A DNA stretch of 38,179 nucleotides from Legionella sp. km772 (lineage in GTDB: Bacteria > Pseudomonadota > Gammaproteobacteria > Legionellales > Legionellaceae). A program made the translations under genes and the position numbers. Shown piece by piece: positions 1 through 7,563 of the stretch. The stretch spans positions 1 through 38,179 of the forward strand of contig NZ_RZGQ01000014.1 in the NCBI RefSeq assembly GCF_003989735.1, in the 5' to 3' direction. A model generated the notes under the pieces. That model did not search any database. It was not told the origin of the DNA and was given only the letters and a program-made list of their open reading frames with translations. The stretch's first letter is position 1; each line of letters opens with the position of its first letter.

Positions 1-119
1 AAAAACTCATTTAAATCACTTTGCTATTAAGTACAAATTGATTCTTAGAGCGAACCAGATTGCTTGGCAGGAGCTTAAAAATATGGCAGCTTAAAATTGA
101 CCGTGCGTAACATGAGTTA
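1..119 (+). mobile_element. Insertion sequence, 3' end (left copy)
   Basis: Bases 3-119 are the exact reverse complement of 38063-38179. The block holds an open frame that ends in a stop at 92-94, followed by a short terminal segment ending at 119 (CATGAGTTA). That is the layout of an insertion-sequence right end: transposase C-terminus, then terminal inverted repeat. The rest of the element lies off the left edge. The sequence after 119 differs from that next to the right copy, which places the element boundary at 119. I cannot assign the IS family from this fragment. Confidence 0.75.
2..94 (+). CDS. Transposase C-terminal fragment (partial, left edge)
   Basis: The last 30 codons of a frame entering from the left edge encode a basic, aromatic-rich tail (HFAIKYKLILRANQ, then WQELKNMAA and a stop). 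This is the style of DDE transposase C-termini, and its position just inside a terminal inverted repeat supports the reading. An identical copy lies at 38088-38179 on the minus strand. No catalytic residue is in view and the family is not assigned. Confidence 0.55.
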   Translation, partial: KTHLNHFAIKYKLILRANQIAWQELKNMAA

Positions 120-204
120 CTAAAACTAAGTCAAAATCCTCACACGATCAGCGAATAAGGTTATAGGAACAAAGAAATAAGCGGTAGTTGGAGCCATTAA
201 TAAC
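120..204. other. Short non-coding gap next to the IS end
   Basis: These 85 bases separate the insertion-sequence end from the 3' end of the next minus-strand gene. I see no hairpin, promoter or gene remnant. No target-site duplicate can be tested because the other side of this copy is outside the window. Confidence 0.5.
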
Positions 205-660
205 TTAGGAAAAATAATCACCTTGTAGTTCCAGCGGCATCATTAACTGCACCCTCTCATAGAGAGAAAGAATTTTTTCACAAAAAACGTGCAGTTGCTG
301 CTGATTTTCCCAAAGCTCGTAATCTACCCCTTTATGAAAAGCATATTGCCGTGACAAGGTTTTTAATAAGGCCATCTCTTGGCTTGATAAACCAAGGTGA
401 GCATTTAACTCCATTAATTCGACCAAATTTTTATATTCTTTAACGGGACGATGATCATGCAAACAATAAGCTTTAAAGAGTAATTGGAACGCTTGATACA
501 TTAAGGAGACAACTGGTGCTAAGACATCAATGCCATCACCGCGTTGCAGCTCGCCTAAAGCGACATGGCGCAATAAATAATCGGCGGAGTATGCGTGTTG
601 CGATGAGGTACTCAATAATTCTAAGGGTGATAAATAACGACGATCCATACTCTGGCACAT
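205..660 (-). CDS. Conserved hypothetical, possibly HEPN-like helical protein
   Basis: A 151-residue, probably all-helical cytoplasmic protein with no signal peptide or membrane segment. The middle (about residues 50-75, with YQAFQLLFKAYCLHDH) resembles helix 1 of HEPN domains. About 40 residues later comes RQYAFH, which fits the R-X4-H spacing of HEPN ribonucleases. Both are pattern-level similarities and the family assignment is inference. The start could be the ATG at 660 or the one at 648; neither has a strong ribosome-binding site. It is divergent from the Dus gene across about 40 bases and is not in an operon with anything visible. Its 3' end lies 85 bases from the insertion sequence. 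Confidence 0.7.
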   Translation of the reverse strand: MCQSMDRRYLSPLELLSTSSQHAYSADYLLRHVALGELQRGDGIDVLAPVVSLMYQAFQLLFKAYCLHDHRPVKEYKNLVELMELNAHLGLSSQEMALLKTLSRQYAFHKGVDYELWENQQQLHVFCEKILSLYERVQLMMPLELQGDYFS

Positions 661-701
661 TTATGTTAAAATAGAGGTCATTATATCTGTTAATTAATTT
701 G

Positions 702-1655
702 ATGCACGCTTTTATCAATAGTTCCTGGCAAATTGCTTCTTTAAAATTACCGCATAGACTTATCCAAGGTCCGCTGGCAGGCTACAGTTGTGCGCCTTTT
801 AGAGTTCTCTTTAACCAATTTATTCCCCCAGCTTATTGTGTTAGCGAAATGAGTTCCGCACGGGATATTCTATACAAGCACAGCAAGCAATCTCGTTATC
901 TATATCGAGACCCTCAAGAGAAAATCCTTGCTTATCAAATTTCTGGGACTGAGCCTGAAATACTGGCTGCAGCTGCTTTGTTTTTGCAGGAACAGGGTGC
1001 TGATTTAATAGACATTAATTGCGGTTGTCCTAAGGCTAAAATCCGCAAAAAAGGAGCGGGGAGCGCCCTACTTGAACAACCTAAACAATTAAGCGCCATT
1101 ATTCAAAAAGTACGAAAGGCTATCAGTATTCCACTAACGGTTAAAATTCGTATTCAGGGGAATGATCAGGACTTAAATCTTGCCCAACAAATAATAGACG
1201 CAGGGGCAGATGCACTGATTGTACATGGTCGACGTTGGCAAGATGATTATGATATAGCCTGTGATCTAAACCAAATAGCTAAAATTAAACAGCTAAGCTC
1301 TATTCCGGTTATCGCTAATGGCGATATCCGCCATCCCGAAGATTTAGCGCGTGCGATAAAAGAAACAGCTTGCGATGCCTATATGATAGCCCGGGGTGGC
1401 AGTGGCCATCCCTGGCTTTATCAAGAATTACTGCAACAAGGCAAATTAAGTATAACCAAGCAAAAAAAAATAGACCTTTTTATAACGCATCTGCAAGCCT
1501 TAGCTCAATTAGAAGACGAGTACAAAGCACTATTACAAAGTAAATCCCTAGTCCGCTATTACTTTCGGCATGAATTAACCAGCGAGCAATTAAGCCAGTT
1601 TTATACTTTAGCCTCCATAGCGCAAATTCAAGAGTTTTTATCTACTAAACCTTAA
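702..1655 (+). CDS. tRNA-dihydrouridine synthase (Dus family)
   Basis: A flavoenzyme that reduces uridine to dihydrouridine in tRNA. The order is typical: FMN-barrel start QGPLAGYSCAPFR, VSEMSSA, AYQISGTEP, and the signature DINCGCPKAKIRKKGAGSAL, in which the cysteine of GCP (about residue 109) is the catalytic proton donor in this family. VKIRI, LIVHGRR and IANGDI follow as FMN/phosphate-binding strands. At 317 residues the length is normal. The motifs look closer to DusB than to DusA or DusC, but assignment to a subfamily, and so to a target uridine, is uncertain. I chose ATG 702; a TTG at 699 is in frame. It is divergent from the preceding hypothetical gene. Confidence 0.93.
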   Translation: MHAFINSSWQIASLKLPHRLIQGPLAGYSCAPFRVLFNQFIPPAYCVSEMSSARDILYKHSKQSRYLYRDPQEKILAYQISGTEPEILAAAALFLQEQGADLIDINCGCPKAKIRKKGAGSALLEQPKQLSAIIQKVRKAISIPLTVKIRIQGNDQDLNLAQQIIDAGADALIVHGRRWQDDYDIACDLNQIAKIKQLSSIPVIANGDIRHPEDLARAIKETACDAYMIARGGSGHPWLYQELLQQGKLSITKQKKIDLFITHLQALAQLEDEYKALLQSKSLVRYYFRHELTSEQLSQFYTLASIAQIQEFLSTKP

Positions 1656-1692
1656 TGATTATTGCCTGCCGCTACTCTTGTTTGTTTTTTAG

Positions 1693-1730
1693 ATTCAGGG
1701 TAAGGTGGCACCATTTTTCCGAGCCTGAAT
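1693..1730 (+). promoter_or_regulatory. Hairpin just upstream of the midA start
   Basis: ATTCAGG at 1693-1699 pairs with CCTGAAT at 1724-1730, and the loop holds a small GGTG-G-CACC inner palindrome. The downstream arm ends four bases before the ATG at 1735, and no clear Shine-Dalgarno sequence is visible. The structure could influence translation initiation of midA. It has no U-tract, so it is a poor terminator for the Dus gene. Confidence 0.4.
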
Positions 1731-1734
1731 TTAT

Positions 1735-2847
1735 ATGAGCTTATTCCAACACCTGCAGCAGCACTTAACTCAAAAAAGAGAAATCCCTTTTGTTGAATTT
1801 ATGCAATTGGCTCTGTATGAGCCCCAGTTAGGCTACTACAGCTCAGGCCTAACTAAAATTGGTGCGCAAGGTGATTTCATTACGGGGCCAGAATTAAGTC
1901 CTTTATTTGGCTATACCCTTGCCAATCAGTGCCAACAAATTTTATCGATGGTACCTTCGCCAAACATTTTAGAATTTGGCGCAGGAACCGGGGCTTTATG
2001 CGTTACACTATTAGAACAGTTAGAGCGGGTAAACTGCCTACCGGAGCATTATTTTATTTTAGAATTAAGCGCTCATTTGCGGCATGGTCAACAAGAGCTC
2101 GTCCAGCAAAGAATCCCCCATTTAGCCGAAAAAATACACTGGCTGGAGCAATGGCCTAATGAGTCATTTAATGGGGTAATTATTGCCAATGAAGTGTTAG
2201 ATGCTATGCCCATTCATCGGTTTAAATGGGTTGAAAATAAAGTTTTAGAAAGTTATGTGCGGATAGATGCCCAAGGCCAACTCAGTGAGCACTTTCTGCC
2301 CACCACTAATGCCCGTTTACTAACTTACCTGCAAGACAAACTGCCTAGCCTAGGTTCACCTTACCTCTCTGAAGTTAATTTATTTATTGACGATTGGATT
2401 AAGGAGTTGTATCAGCTGTTAAACCAAGGGCTCGTTTTGCTCATCGATTACGGTTTCCCTCGCCATGAATATTATCATCCCGATCGTAATCAAGGCACGC
2501 TAATGTGCCATTATCAACATCATGCTCACACCAACCCACTTATCCATGTGGGCGAGCAAGATATTACCGCCCATGTAGATTTTACCCATGTTGCCGAAGC
2601 AGGGCAAAATGCCGGCTTTCATGTAGCGGGTTACACCAACCAAGGTTCTTTTTTACTCGCCAATGGTCTGCTACACTTTGTTAATAGTATCAAAGAGGAG
2701 CACGCAGCTTTTCGCGCCAAGCAAGCTGCAAAACAATTAATCCAAGAAAATGAAATGGGCGAGTTATTTAAAGTGATTGCCTTAACCAAAAATCTTGCAA
2801 TCCCTTTAACTGGCTTTCTCTTAAACGATAAACGAGTGAGCTTATAA
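1735..2847 (+). CDS. midA: MidA/NDUFAF7-family SAM-dependent methyltransferase
   Basis: A 370-residue member of the MidA (DUF185, NDUFAF7) family. The mitochondrial homologue methylates an arginine of complex I subunit NDUFS2; in bacteria the substrate is usually unproved. Visible signatures are the N-terminal YEPQLGYYSSG and GDFITGPELSP (about residues 28-55), the SAM-binding LEFGAGTGAL (about 79-88), IIANEVLDAMP, and LIDYGFPRHEYYHPDR with GTLMCHYQHH in the C-terminal half. It heads a tight plus-strand run (PTPS-like, priA, thioesterase): the next ATG follows its stop directly. A hairpin lies just before its start codon. Confidence 0.92.
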   Translation: MSLFQHLQQHLTQKREIPFVEFMQLALYEPQLGYYSSGLTKIGAQGDFITGPELSPLFGYTLANQCQQILSMVPSPNILEFGAGTGALCVTLLEQLERVNCLPEHYFILELSAHLRHGQQELVQQRIPHLAEKIHWLEQWPNESFNGVIIANEVLDAMPIHRFKWVENKVLESYVRIDAQGQLSEHFLPTTNARLLTYLQDKLPSLGSPYLSEVNLFIDDWIKELYQLLNQGLVLLIDYGFPRHEYYHPDRNQGTLMCHYQHHAHTNPLIHVGEQDITAHVDFTHVAEAGQNAGFHVAGYTNQGSFLLANGLLHFVNSIKEEHAAFRAKQAAKQLIQENEMGELFKVIALTKNLAIPLTGFLLNDKRVSL

Positions 2848-3342
2848 ATGGCAAGATACCTAACCACCATTGAGCTAGAAAAAGAATCGATGAAGTTTTC
2901 TGCGGGCCACACTACTATCTTTTCAGCCACAGAACGAGAACCCTTGCATGGTCATATGTATCGCGTTTATTTAGCATTAAGTCTTTGGGTTGAGGAAAAC
3001 GGGATGACCTTTGATTACCGCTATTATAAAGAACGGGTTCACAAACTTTGTCGACAATTAAATCAAACCTTTTTAATGCCGCAATTTTCCCCTTTTTTAG
3101 CTTATGCAGAAGATGAGGATTATTACTATTTCACCTTTAACCATAAAAAGATTCCTTTTTTAAAGGAAGACCTTACCTTATTACCCTTAACCAATATCAC
3201 TGTTGAAGAATTATCGCGTTGGTTTGTCAATGAATTAATCCATGATCGCACTGAGCTTGATAAACATAAAATTGATAAAGTGCTAGTCAAGGTATTCTCT
3301 GCACCAGGTCAATCGGCAAGCCATGAATGGCAAAGAAGCTAA
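2848..3342 (+). CDS. 6-pyruvoyl-tetrahydropterin synthase/QueD-fold protein, catalytic residues apparently missing
   Basis: A 164-residue protein with the PTPS/QueD fold. MKFSAGH (His21) and LHGHMYRV (His34, His36) match the three zinc histidines, and MTFDY matches the strand leading into the active-site helix. The catalytic cysteine normally lying between the first and second zinc ligands is absent (HTTIFSATEREPLHGH has no Cys). The Asp-His pair of LDHHYLN is replaced by LNQTFLM, and the usual C-terminal Glu (KET) is not evident in KVFSAPGQ. It therefore looks like a PTPS-fold protein that keeps metal binding but not the classical chemistry. It sits directly between midA and priA with no spacing. 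A role in queuosine or pterin synthesis should not be assumed, although queC lies elsewhere in the window. Confidence 0.8.
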   Translation: MARYLTTIELEKESMKFSAGHTTIFSATEREPLHGHMYRVYLALSLWVEENGMTFDYRYYKERVHKLCRQLNQTFLMPQFSPFLAYAEDEDYYYFTFNHKKIPFLKEDLTLLPLTNITVEELSRWFVNELIHDRTELDKHKIDKVLVKVFSAPGQSASHEWQRS

Positions 3343-5520
3343 ATGAGGCGGTATAAGGTCTGTATACCGAATACGCATCGAGATTTTTTTGATTACCTGG
3401 CAGGATCATGCCTCCCTTGTATTGGTGCTCGAGTATGGGTGCCTTTTCGCAACCAAAAAAAATTGGGCATCGTCATTGACGAATATGAGTCTTCGACCGC
3501 TAGCAAAGCGCTTAAAGAGATTGTGGAGGTTATTGACGATGGGCCATTAATTGATGGCGACATGTTAAATTTGTGCTTATGGATAGCGCAGTATTACCAA
3601 TCCCCACTATCGGAGGTTATAGCCTTAGCATTACCCAAAAAATATCGCTTGGGTTCTCCATGCGAGCTGCCAAAAACCGATTGTTACCAGCTTGTTATGC
3701 CAGCAGCAGAGGCCTTAAAACAAATAAACAGCAGGGCATCAAAGCAAAGAGCCCTAATTTCTTGGCTCAATGAACAGGACCAAGCTATTACAAAAGCAGA
3801 CTTAAGCGCGCAGGGATTTACCTCGAGCCAGCTCCTACCTTTATTGGAACTTGGCCTTATTGAATTATCGCAGCAAATTAAAACTTACGAGCCCTCTGCA
3901 GCCAGCAAAACGACCAAAATCCTGCACTTAAATCCTGAACAAGAAGCAGCATTTAACACCATAAAACAACAACTGCACCACTACCATTGTTTTTTATTAA
4001 ACGGGGTAACGGGAAGTGGTAAAACCGAAGTGTACTTCCACACCATCAATGAGGTTTTAGACCACCATAAACAAGTATTAATACTGGTGCCGGAAATTGG
4101 CTTAACTCCTCAATTACTAGCCCGATTCCAAGAACGATTTCAACAAAAAATAGCCGTGATTCATTCTAATCTCAACGAATCAGAACGACAAATTGCCTGG
4201 CAAGCGGCTAAAGAGAATCAGGTAAACATTATTATCGGAACCCGCGCCGCTATTTTTACGCCGATGCCTCATTTAGGTTTGATTATTATTGATGAGGAAC
4301 ATGATACTTCATTTAAACAAATGGACGGGGTGCGTTATTCCGCGCGGGATACGGCATTAATGCGTGCGCATAGGGCCAATATCCCTATTATTTTAGGCTC
4401 AGCAACTCCCAGTTTAGAGAGTTTATATAATTGCAAACAGCAGAAATATACCTTGTTAGAGCTGCCTAACAAGGCTTTAACGACCACCCCACTCCATTAT
4501 CAAATTATTGATTTACGTGCCCAAAACCTTCATGAGGGCTTAGCAACCCCCACCTTAGACGTCATAAAAAAACATTTAGCGAATAACAACCAAGTGCTAG
4601 TCTTTATAAATCGCCGAGGCTTTGCTCCCGTGGTCCTTTGCCATCAATGCGGATGGATAATGGATTGCAAAGCCTGTGACAGCCATTTAACCTTACATAA
4701 GCAAAGCAGGCAAATGCATTGCCACCACTGCGGTTTAAGCTATCGCCCTCCAACTCAGTGTTTAAATTGCGCAAGCCAAGAGCTCATTCCTGTAGGGGTG
4801 GGTACCCAGCGAGTGCATGAGTATTTGAGTGCTTATTTTCCCGAGGTCAAAGTCTTACGAATTGATAAAGATGAAACACGGAAAAAAAATGCCTTTGCCG
4901 AACAGTTAGGGAAAATTACCCAAGGCGAGGCGCAACTTATTGTAGGGACGCAAATGTTAGCAAAAGGCCATCATTTTCCCCGCCTCTCTTTGGTGGTTAT
5001 TCTTGATGCCGATGCCGGATTTTACAATCCGGATTTTCGCGCTATTGAGCATGTAGGCCAATTGCTGACACAAGTGGCAGGACGGGCAGGACGGGCAGAA
5101 GAAGCGGGAGAGGTACTGATTCAAACCCATTTACCACAGCACCCTCTTCTTAATCTATTAGTGCAACAAGGTTATGAACCCTTTGCTAATGCCTTGCTTG
5201 ATTTACGCCAAGAAGCGGCGTTACCGCCTTTTCATTTTTTGGCCGTTTTAAGAGCACAAGGTAAATCCCCTGCGGCAGTAACCCAGTTATTATTAGCCAC
5301 TAAGCAATACCTACAAATACCTTCCCTGTGCATTATGGGGCCTGCGCCGGCTCCTCTTGCCCGCAAAGCCAATCAATACCGCATGCAATTATTAATAAAA
5401 TCTGCTTCAAGGCCTGCTTTAAAAAGCGCTTTGACACAAATGCGGGAATGGTTAACAATGAATAAATTAACTACGGGCATCCGCTGGAATGTGGATGTCG
5501 ATCCTATGGACTTATCATGA
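3343..5520 (+). CDS. priA: Primosomal protein N' (replication-restart helicase PriA)
   Basis: A 3'-to-5' superfamily 2 DNA helicase that recognises stalled forks and loads the primosome. At 725 residues it is full length. The N-terminal DNA-binding domain occupies about 1-105. Walker A is GVTGSGKT (221-228), followed by LVPEIGLTPQL, DEEH (317-320) and GSATPSLES. The zinc region (about 432-478) has the expected four CxxC pairs: CHQC, CKAC, CHHC, CLNC. Helicase motifs V/VI are GTQMLAKGHHFP and QVAGRAGRA. The start ATG directly follows the stop of the PTPS-like gene, and the end overlaps the thioesterase start by four bases (ATGA), so the genes are probably co-transcribed and translationally coupled. 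Confidence 0.97.
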   Translation: MRRYKVCIPNTHRDFFDYLAGSCLPCIGARVWVPFRNQKKLGIVIDEYESSTASKALKEIVEVIDDGPLIDGDMLNLCLWIAQYYQSPLSEVIALALPKKYRLGSPCELPKTDCYQLVMPAAEALKQINSRASKQRALISWLNEQDQAITKADLSAQGFTSSQLLPLLELGLIELSQQIKTYEPSAASKTTKILHLNPEQEAAFNTIKQQLHHYHCFLLNGVTGSGKTEVYFHTINEVLDHHKQVLILVPEIGLTPQLLARFQERFQQKIAVIHSNLNESERQIAWQAAKENQVNIIIGTRAAIFTPMPHLGLIIIDEEHDTSFKQMDGVRYSARDTALMRAHRANIPIILGSATPSLESLYNCKQQKYTLLELPNKALTTTPLHYQIIDLRAQNLHEGLATPTLDVIKKHLANNNQVLVFINRRGFAPVVLCHQCGWIMDCKACDSHLTLHKQSRQMHCHHCGLSYRPPTQCLNCASQELIPVGVGTQRVHEYLSAYFPEVKVLRIDKDETRKKNAFAEQLGKITQGEAQLIVGTQMLAKGHHFPRLSLVVILDADAGFYNPDFRAIEHVGQLLTQVAGRAGRAEEAGEVLIQTHLPQHPLLNLLVQQGYEPFANALLDLRQEAALPPFHFLAVLRAQGKSPAAVTQLLLATKQYLQIPSLCIMGPAPAPLARKANQYRMQLLIKSASRPALKSALTQMREWLTMNKLTTGIRWNVDVDPMDLS

Positions 5521-5915
5521 GCGAAAAAGCAATTAACATCCATGAAAAAACCTTTGCTATTGCTTGGGGTGATATGGATGCTTTAGGCCATGTCAACAAC
5601 AGCCGTTATCTGGATTATTTTCAAGAAGCGCGGATCGAATGGTTAAAAGACCTCAATCTACCCATGACCGGGACTACTGGTCCTGTTGTTATCCAAGTTT
5701 CAGCCACCTTTTTAAAACCTGTAGTTTATCCCGCAACCCTAACCCTACGCAGCAGTATCCATAGTATTGGCAACTCCAGTATGGTGATGGATCATCATCT
5801 TTATCAAGGCGAAATCTTAATGAGCCATGGCATGAGTAAAATTGTCTGGGTAGATTATGCCCAAGGAAAATCCGTGCCCTTGCCGGACATTATCCGTTCA
5901 CTAGTAAAGAGCTAA
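5517..5915 (+). CDS. Hotdog-fold acyl-CoA thioesterase (4HBT, YbgC/FadM-like)
   Basis: A 132-residue single-domain hotdog thioesterase of the 4-hydroxybenzoyl-CoA/YbgC/FadM group, which hydrolyses acyl-CoA thioesters. The signature is WGDMDALGHVNNSRYLDYF (residues 17-35): the aspartate of the DMDALGHVNN motif is the usual catalytic residue. The tail alternates strands as expected. No signal peptide is present, so it should be cytoplasmic. The start overlaps the priA stop as ATGA. The acyl substrate cannot be read from the sequence. Confidence 0.9.
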   Translation: MSEKAINIHEKTFAIAWGDMDALGHVNNSRYLDYFQEARIEWLKDLNLPMTGTTGPVVIQVSATFLKPVVYPATLTLRSSIHSIGNSSMVMDHHLYQGEILMSHGMSKIVWVDYAQGKSVPLPDIIRSLVKS

Positions 5916-5931
5916 ACATATTAATTGCATG

Positions 5932-5961
5932 TTGACAATTGAACGCACATCTTGCTATTCT
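5932..5961 (+). promoter_or_regulatory. Strong sigma70-type promoter with extended -10
   Basis: A perfect -35 TTGACA at 5932-5937 is followed after 18 bases by TATTCT at 5956-5961, preceded by TGC (extended -10). It points toward the MFS gene, whose start is about 260 bases downstream, so the transcript would have an unusually long leader containing a small ORF and a structured element. Confidence 0.65.
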
Positions 5962-5991
5962 TATTTGCATTATTATGTCTAACTAATCACC

Positions 5992-6126
5992 ATGAACTCA
6001 AACATACAGCCCTTAATCAAGAAGCTACTTCCTGCAGCCTCCTCCGCAGAGATAGCACTTGCCGCTGCCGTTCATGGGAATAAAAACCTTTCTGTAAGCA
6101 TTATTATTATGCCCTCCCTCCCCTAG
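5992..6126 (+). CDS. Possible leader peptide (44 codons)
   Basis: A short ATG-to-TAG frame between the promoter at 5932 and the structured element at 6120. It encodes a 44-residue peptide rich in Ala, Leu and Ser, with three consecutive Ile codons at 6100-6108 shortly before the stop. The stop codon (6124-6126) lies inside the 5' arm of a complementary pair in the downstream RNA, the geometry of translation-dependent attenuation. There is no good Shine-Dalgarno sequence before the ATG, so translation is uncertain and the frame may be fortuitous. Confidence 0.3.
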   Translation: MNSNIQPLIKKLLPAASSAEIALAAAVHGNKNLSVSIIIMPSLP

Positions 6127-6183
6127 AGTGGTGCATGCTATTTCATAATTCCGCCCCTCTAGGGGGAGCTTACGAATTATGAA
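6120..6183 (+). promoter_or_regulatory. Structured leader element upstream of the MFS gene
   Basis: Two long perfect pairings interlock. CCCCTAGAG (6120-6128) complements CTCTAGGGG (6157-6165), and TTCATAATTC (6142-6151) complements GAATTATGAA (6174-6183). Because the 3' arm of the first lies in the loop of the second, they could form an H-type pseudoknot. Alternatively the second could form a nested hairpin with an inner CCCC-TCTA-GGGG stem, excluding the first pairing. A T-rich stretch (ATTTTTATT) follows at about 6190. The MFS ribosome-binding site is about 28 bases further on. This is consistent with a cis-regulatory RNA of no class I recognise. Confidence 0.45.
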
Positions 6184-6222
6184 CTAGACATTTTTATTAG
6201 CGCTCGTTTCGGGAGATTTTTA

Positions 6223-7497
6223 ATGGTTCACCAATATAAAGCCTTTTTGATGTGGTTATTCCCGCTGTTCTTTTTTGCTTATCAGTTTATCTTACGTCTT
6301 TGGCCGGGTTTAATGATGCAGCCCCTCATGGCCCAATTTTCTATTGATGCTGGAAGTTTTGGTTTGCTAGCCGCGAGCTATTATTATGGGTATGCAGGGA
6401 TGCAAATCCCTATCGCCATCTTACTACAAAGATATGGTGCACGAACCATTATTTCGACTTTCGCCGTCTTGTGTGGCTTAGCCATGCTCTTGTTTAGCTC
6501 CACTAATAATTTTTATCTGGCCTTATTCAGCCGTTTTTTAATTGGAGCTGGGTCTGCAGTGGGTTTCCTTGGTGTCTCCCAAGTGGTTTCCGAATGGTTC
6601 AAAAAGGAACACTATGCCAATATGATTGGGTTATCTTTCACTTTTGGTTTATTAGGAGCTGTTTATGGCGGTAAACCCTTGAGTCTTTTGCTCAGCCATT
6701 ATGATAGTCATTTTATTGCTCTTGCCTTATCATTATTTTCAATTTTTATCGCGTTTGCGGTGGTACTTGTTTTAAGAAAGCCCTCGGACTTAGAAAACAA
6801 CCAAGCCAACTCTTTAAAAATAGCTAATTTAAAAAGTCTTTTATCGTCCAAATCCATCTGGCTTTTAGCTATAGCGAATTTATTAATGGTAGGTGCTTTA
6901 GAAGGTTTTGCTGACGTTTGGGGCGTGTCCTATTTAATGCAGGCCTATTCTTTTAATAAAGCGGATGCTGCTTTATTATGTTCATTCATCTACATTGGCA
7001 TGCTGTTTGGCGGACCATTACTTGCCTTGTTGGCAAAACGAGTGGGCAATTTTAAGGTCCTTGGCGGGTGCGGCTTAGGTCTGGCTTTGATGTTTAGCCT
7101 TTTGCTTTCCAACTGCTTGGGTAACTGGCTGACGTTATGTACTTTATTTTTTACGATCGGCCTGCTTTGCTGTTATCAAGTGATTGTTTTTGCCGCGGGC
7201 TCCCGCTTAGTTAACCCTGCCTTATTAGGCATCACTGTTGCGTTTTTAAATTGTATTAACATGCTCGGAGGCTCCTTTTTCCATACCTTAATCGGAAAAT
7301 TAATGGATGGCTTTTGGACAGGTACGGTAGACGGCCAAGGACTTAAAATTTATTCCTTAGCAACCTTTCAATACGCCTTAAGTTTAATCCCTGTTTGCGC
7401 TGTCCTTGGAGCCTTAGGTATTTATTGCTTACAAAGAAAAACTGCCCAAAAAGAGCTGCAAGCTAACATGCTCGTAAAGAATGGGTACCAAACTTAG
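6223..7497 (+). CDS. Major facilitator superfamily transporter
   Basis: A 424-residue inner-membrane MFS permease with about 12 hydrophobic segments. The first half carries the GLLAASYYYGYAGMQIP helix and LLQRYGARTIIS, matching the loop 2-3 signature of the superfamily, then FSRFLIGAGSAVGFLG. A cytoplasmic loop (about 185-205) separates the halves. Legionella has many MFS permeases of the Pht type for amino acids and nucleosides, and this may be one, but substrate cannot be read from the sequence. A GGGAG ribosome-binding site at 6211-6215 supports the ATG at 6223. The leader is long and structured, suggesting regulated expression. Confidence 0.9.
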   Translation: MVHQYKAFLMWLFPLFFFAYQFILRLWPGLMMQPLMAQFSIDAGSFGLLAASYYYGYAGMQIPIAILLQRYGARTIISTFAVLCGLAMLLFSSTNNFYLALFSRFLIGAGSAVGFLGVSQVVSEWFKKEHYANMIGLSFTFGLLGAVYGGKPLSLLLSHYDSHFIALALSLFSIFIAFAVVLVLRKPSDLENNQANSLKIANLKSLLSSKSIWLLAIANLLMVGALEGFADVWGVSYLMQAYSFNKADAALLCSFIYIGMLFGGPLLALLAKRVGNFKVLGGCGLGLALMFSLLLSNCLGNWLTLCTLFFTIGLLCCYQVIVFAAGSRLVNPALLGITVAFLNCINMLGGSFFHTLIGKLMDGFWTGTVDGQGLKIYSLATFQYALSLIPVCAVLGALGIYCLQRKTAQKELQANMLVKNGYQT

Positions 7498-7520
7498 CAA
7501 TTGACAAGTAGCTGTAATTT

Positions 7521-7552
7521 GGGGAGGCTCCCCGCTTTAAGGAAAGCGCCCC
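7521..7552. terminator. Paired hairpins between convergent MFS and argR genes
   Basis: GGGG-AGGCT-CCCC (7521-7533) is followed directly by GCTTT-AAGG-AAAGC (7534-7547) and then CCCC (7549-7552), which could alternatively close a longer stem with the first G run. No U-tract follows on either strand. The position between two convergent 3' ends suggests transcription termination, but a classical intrinsic terminator is not shown. Confidence 0.35.
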
Positions 7553-7563
7553 AGATATCCGCA

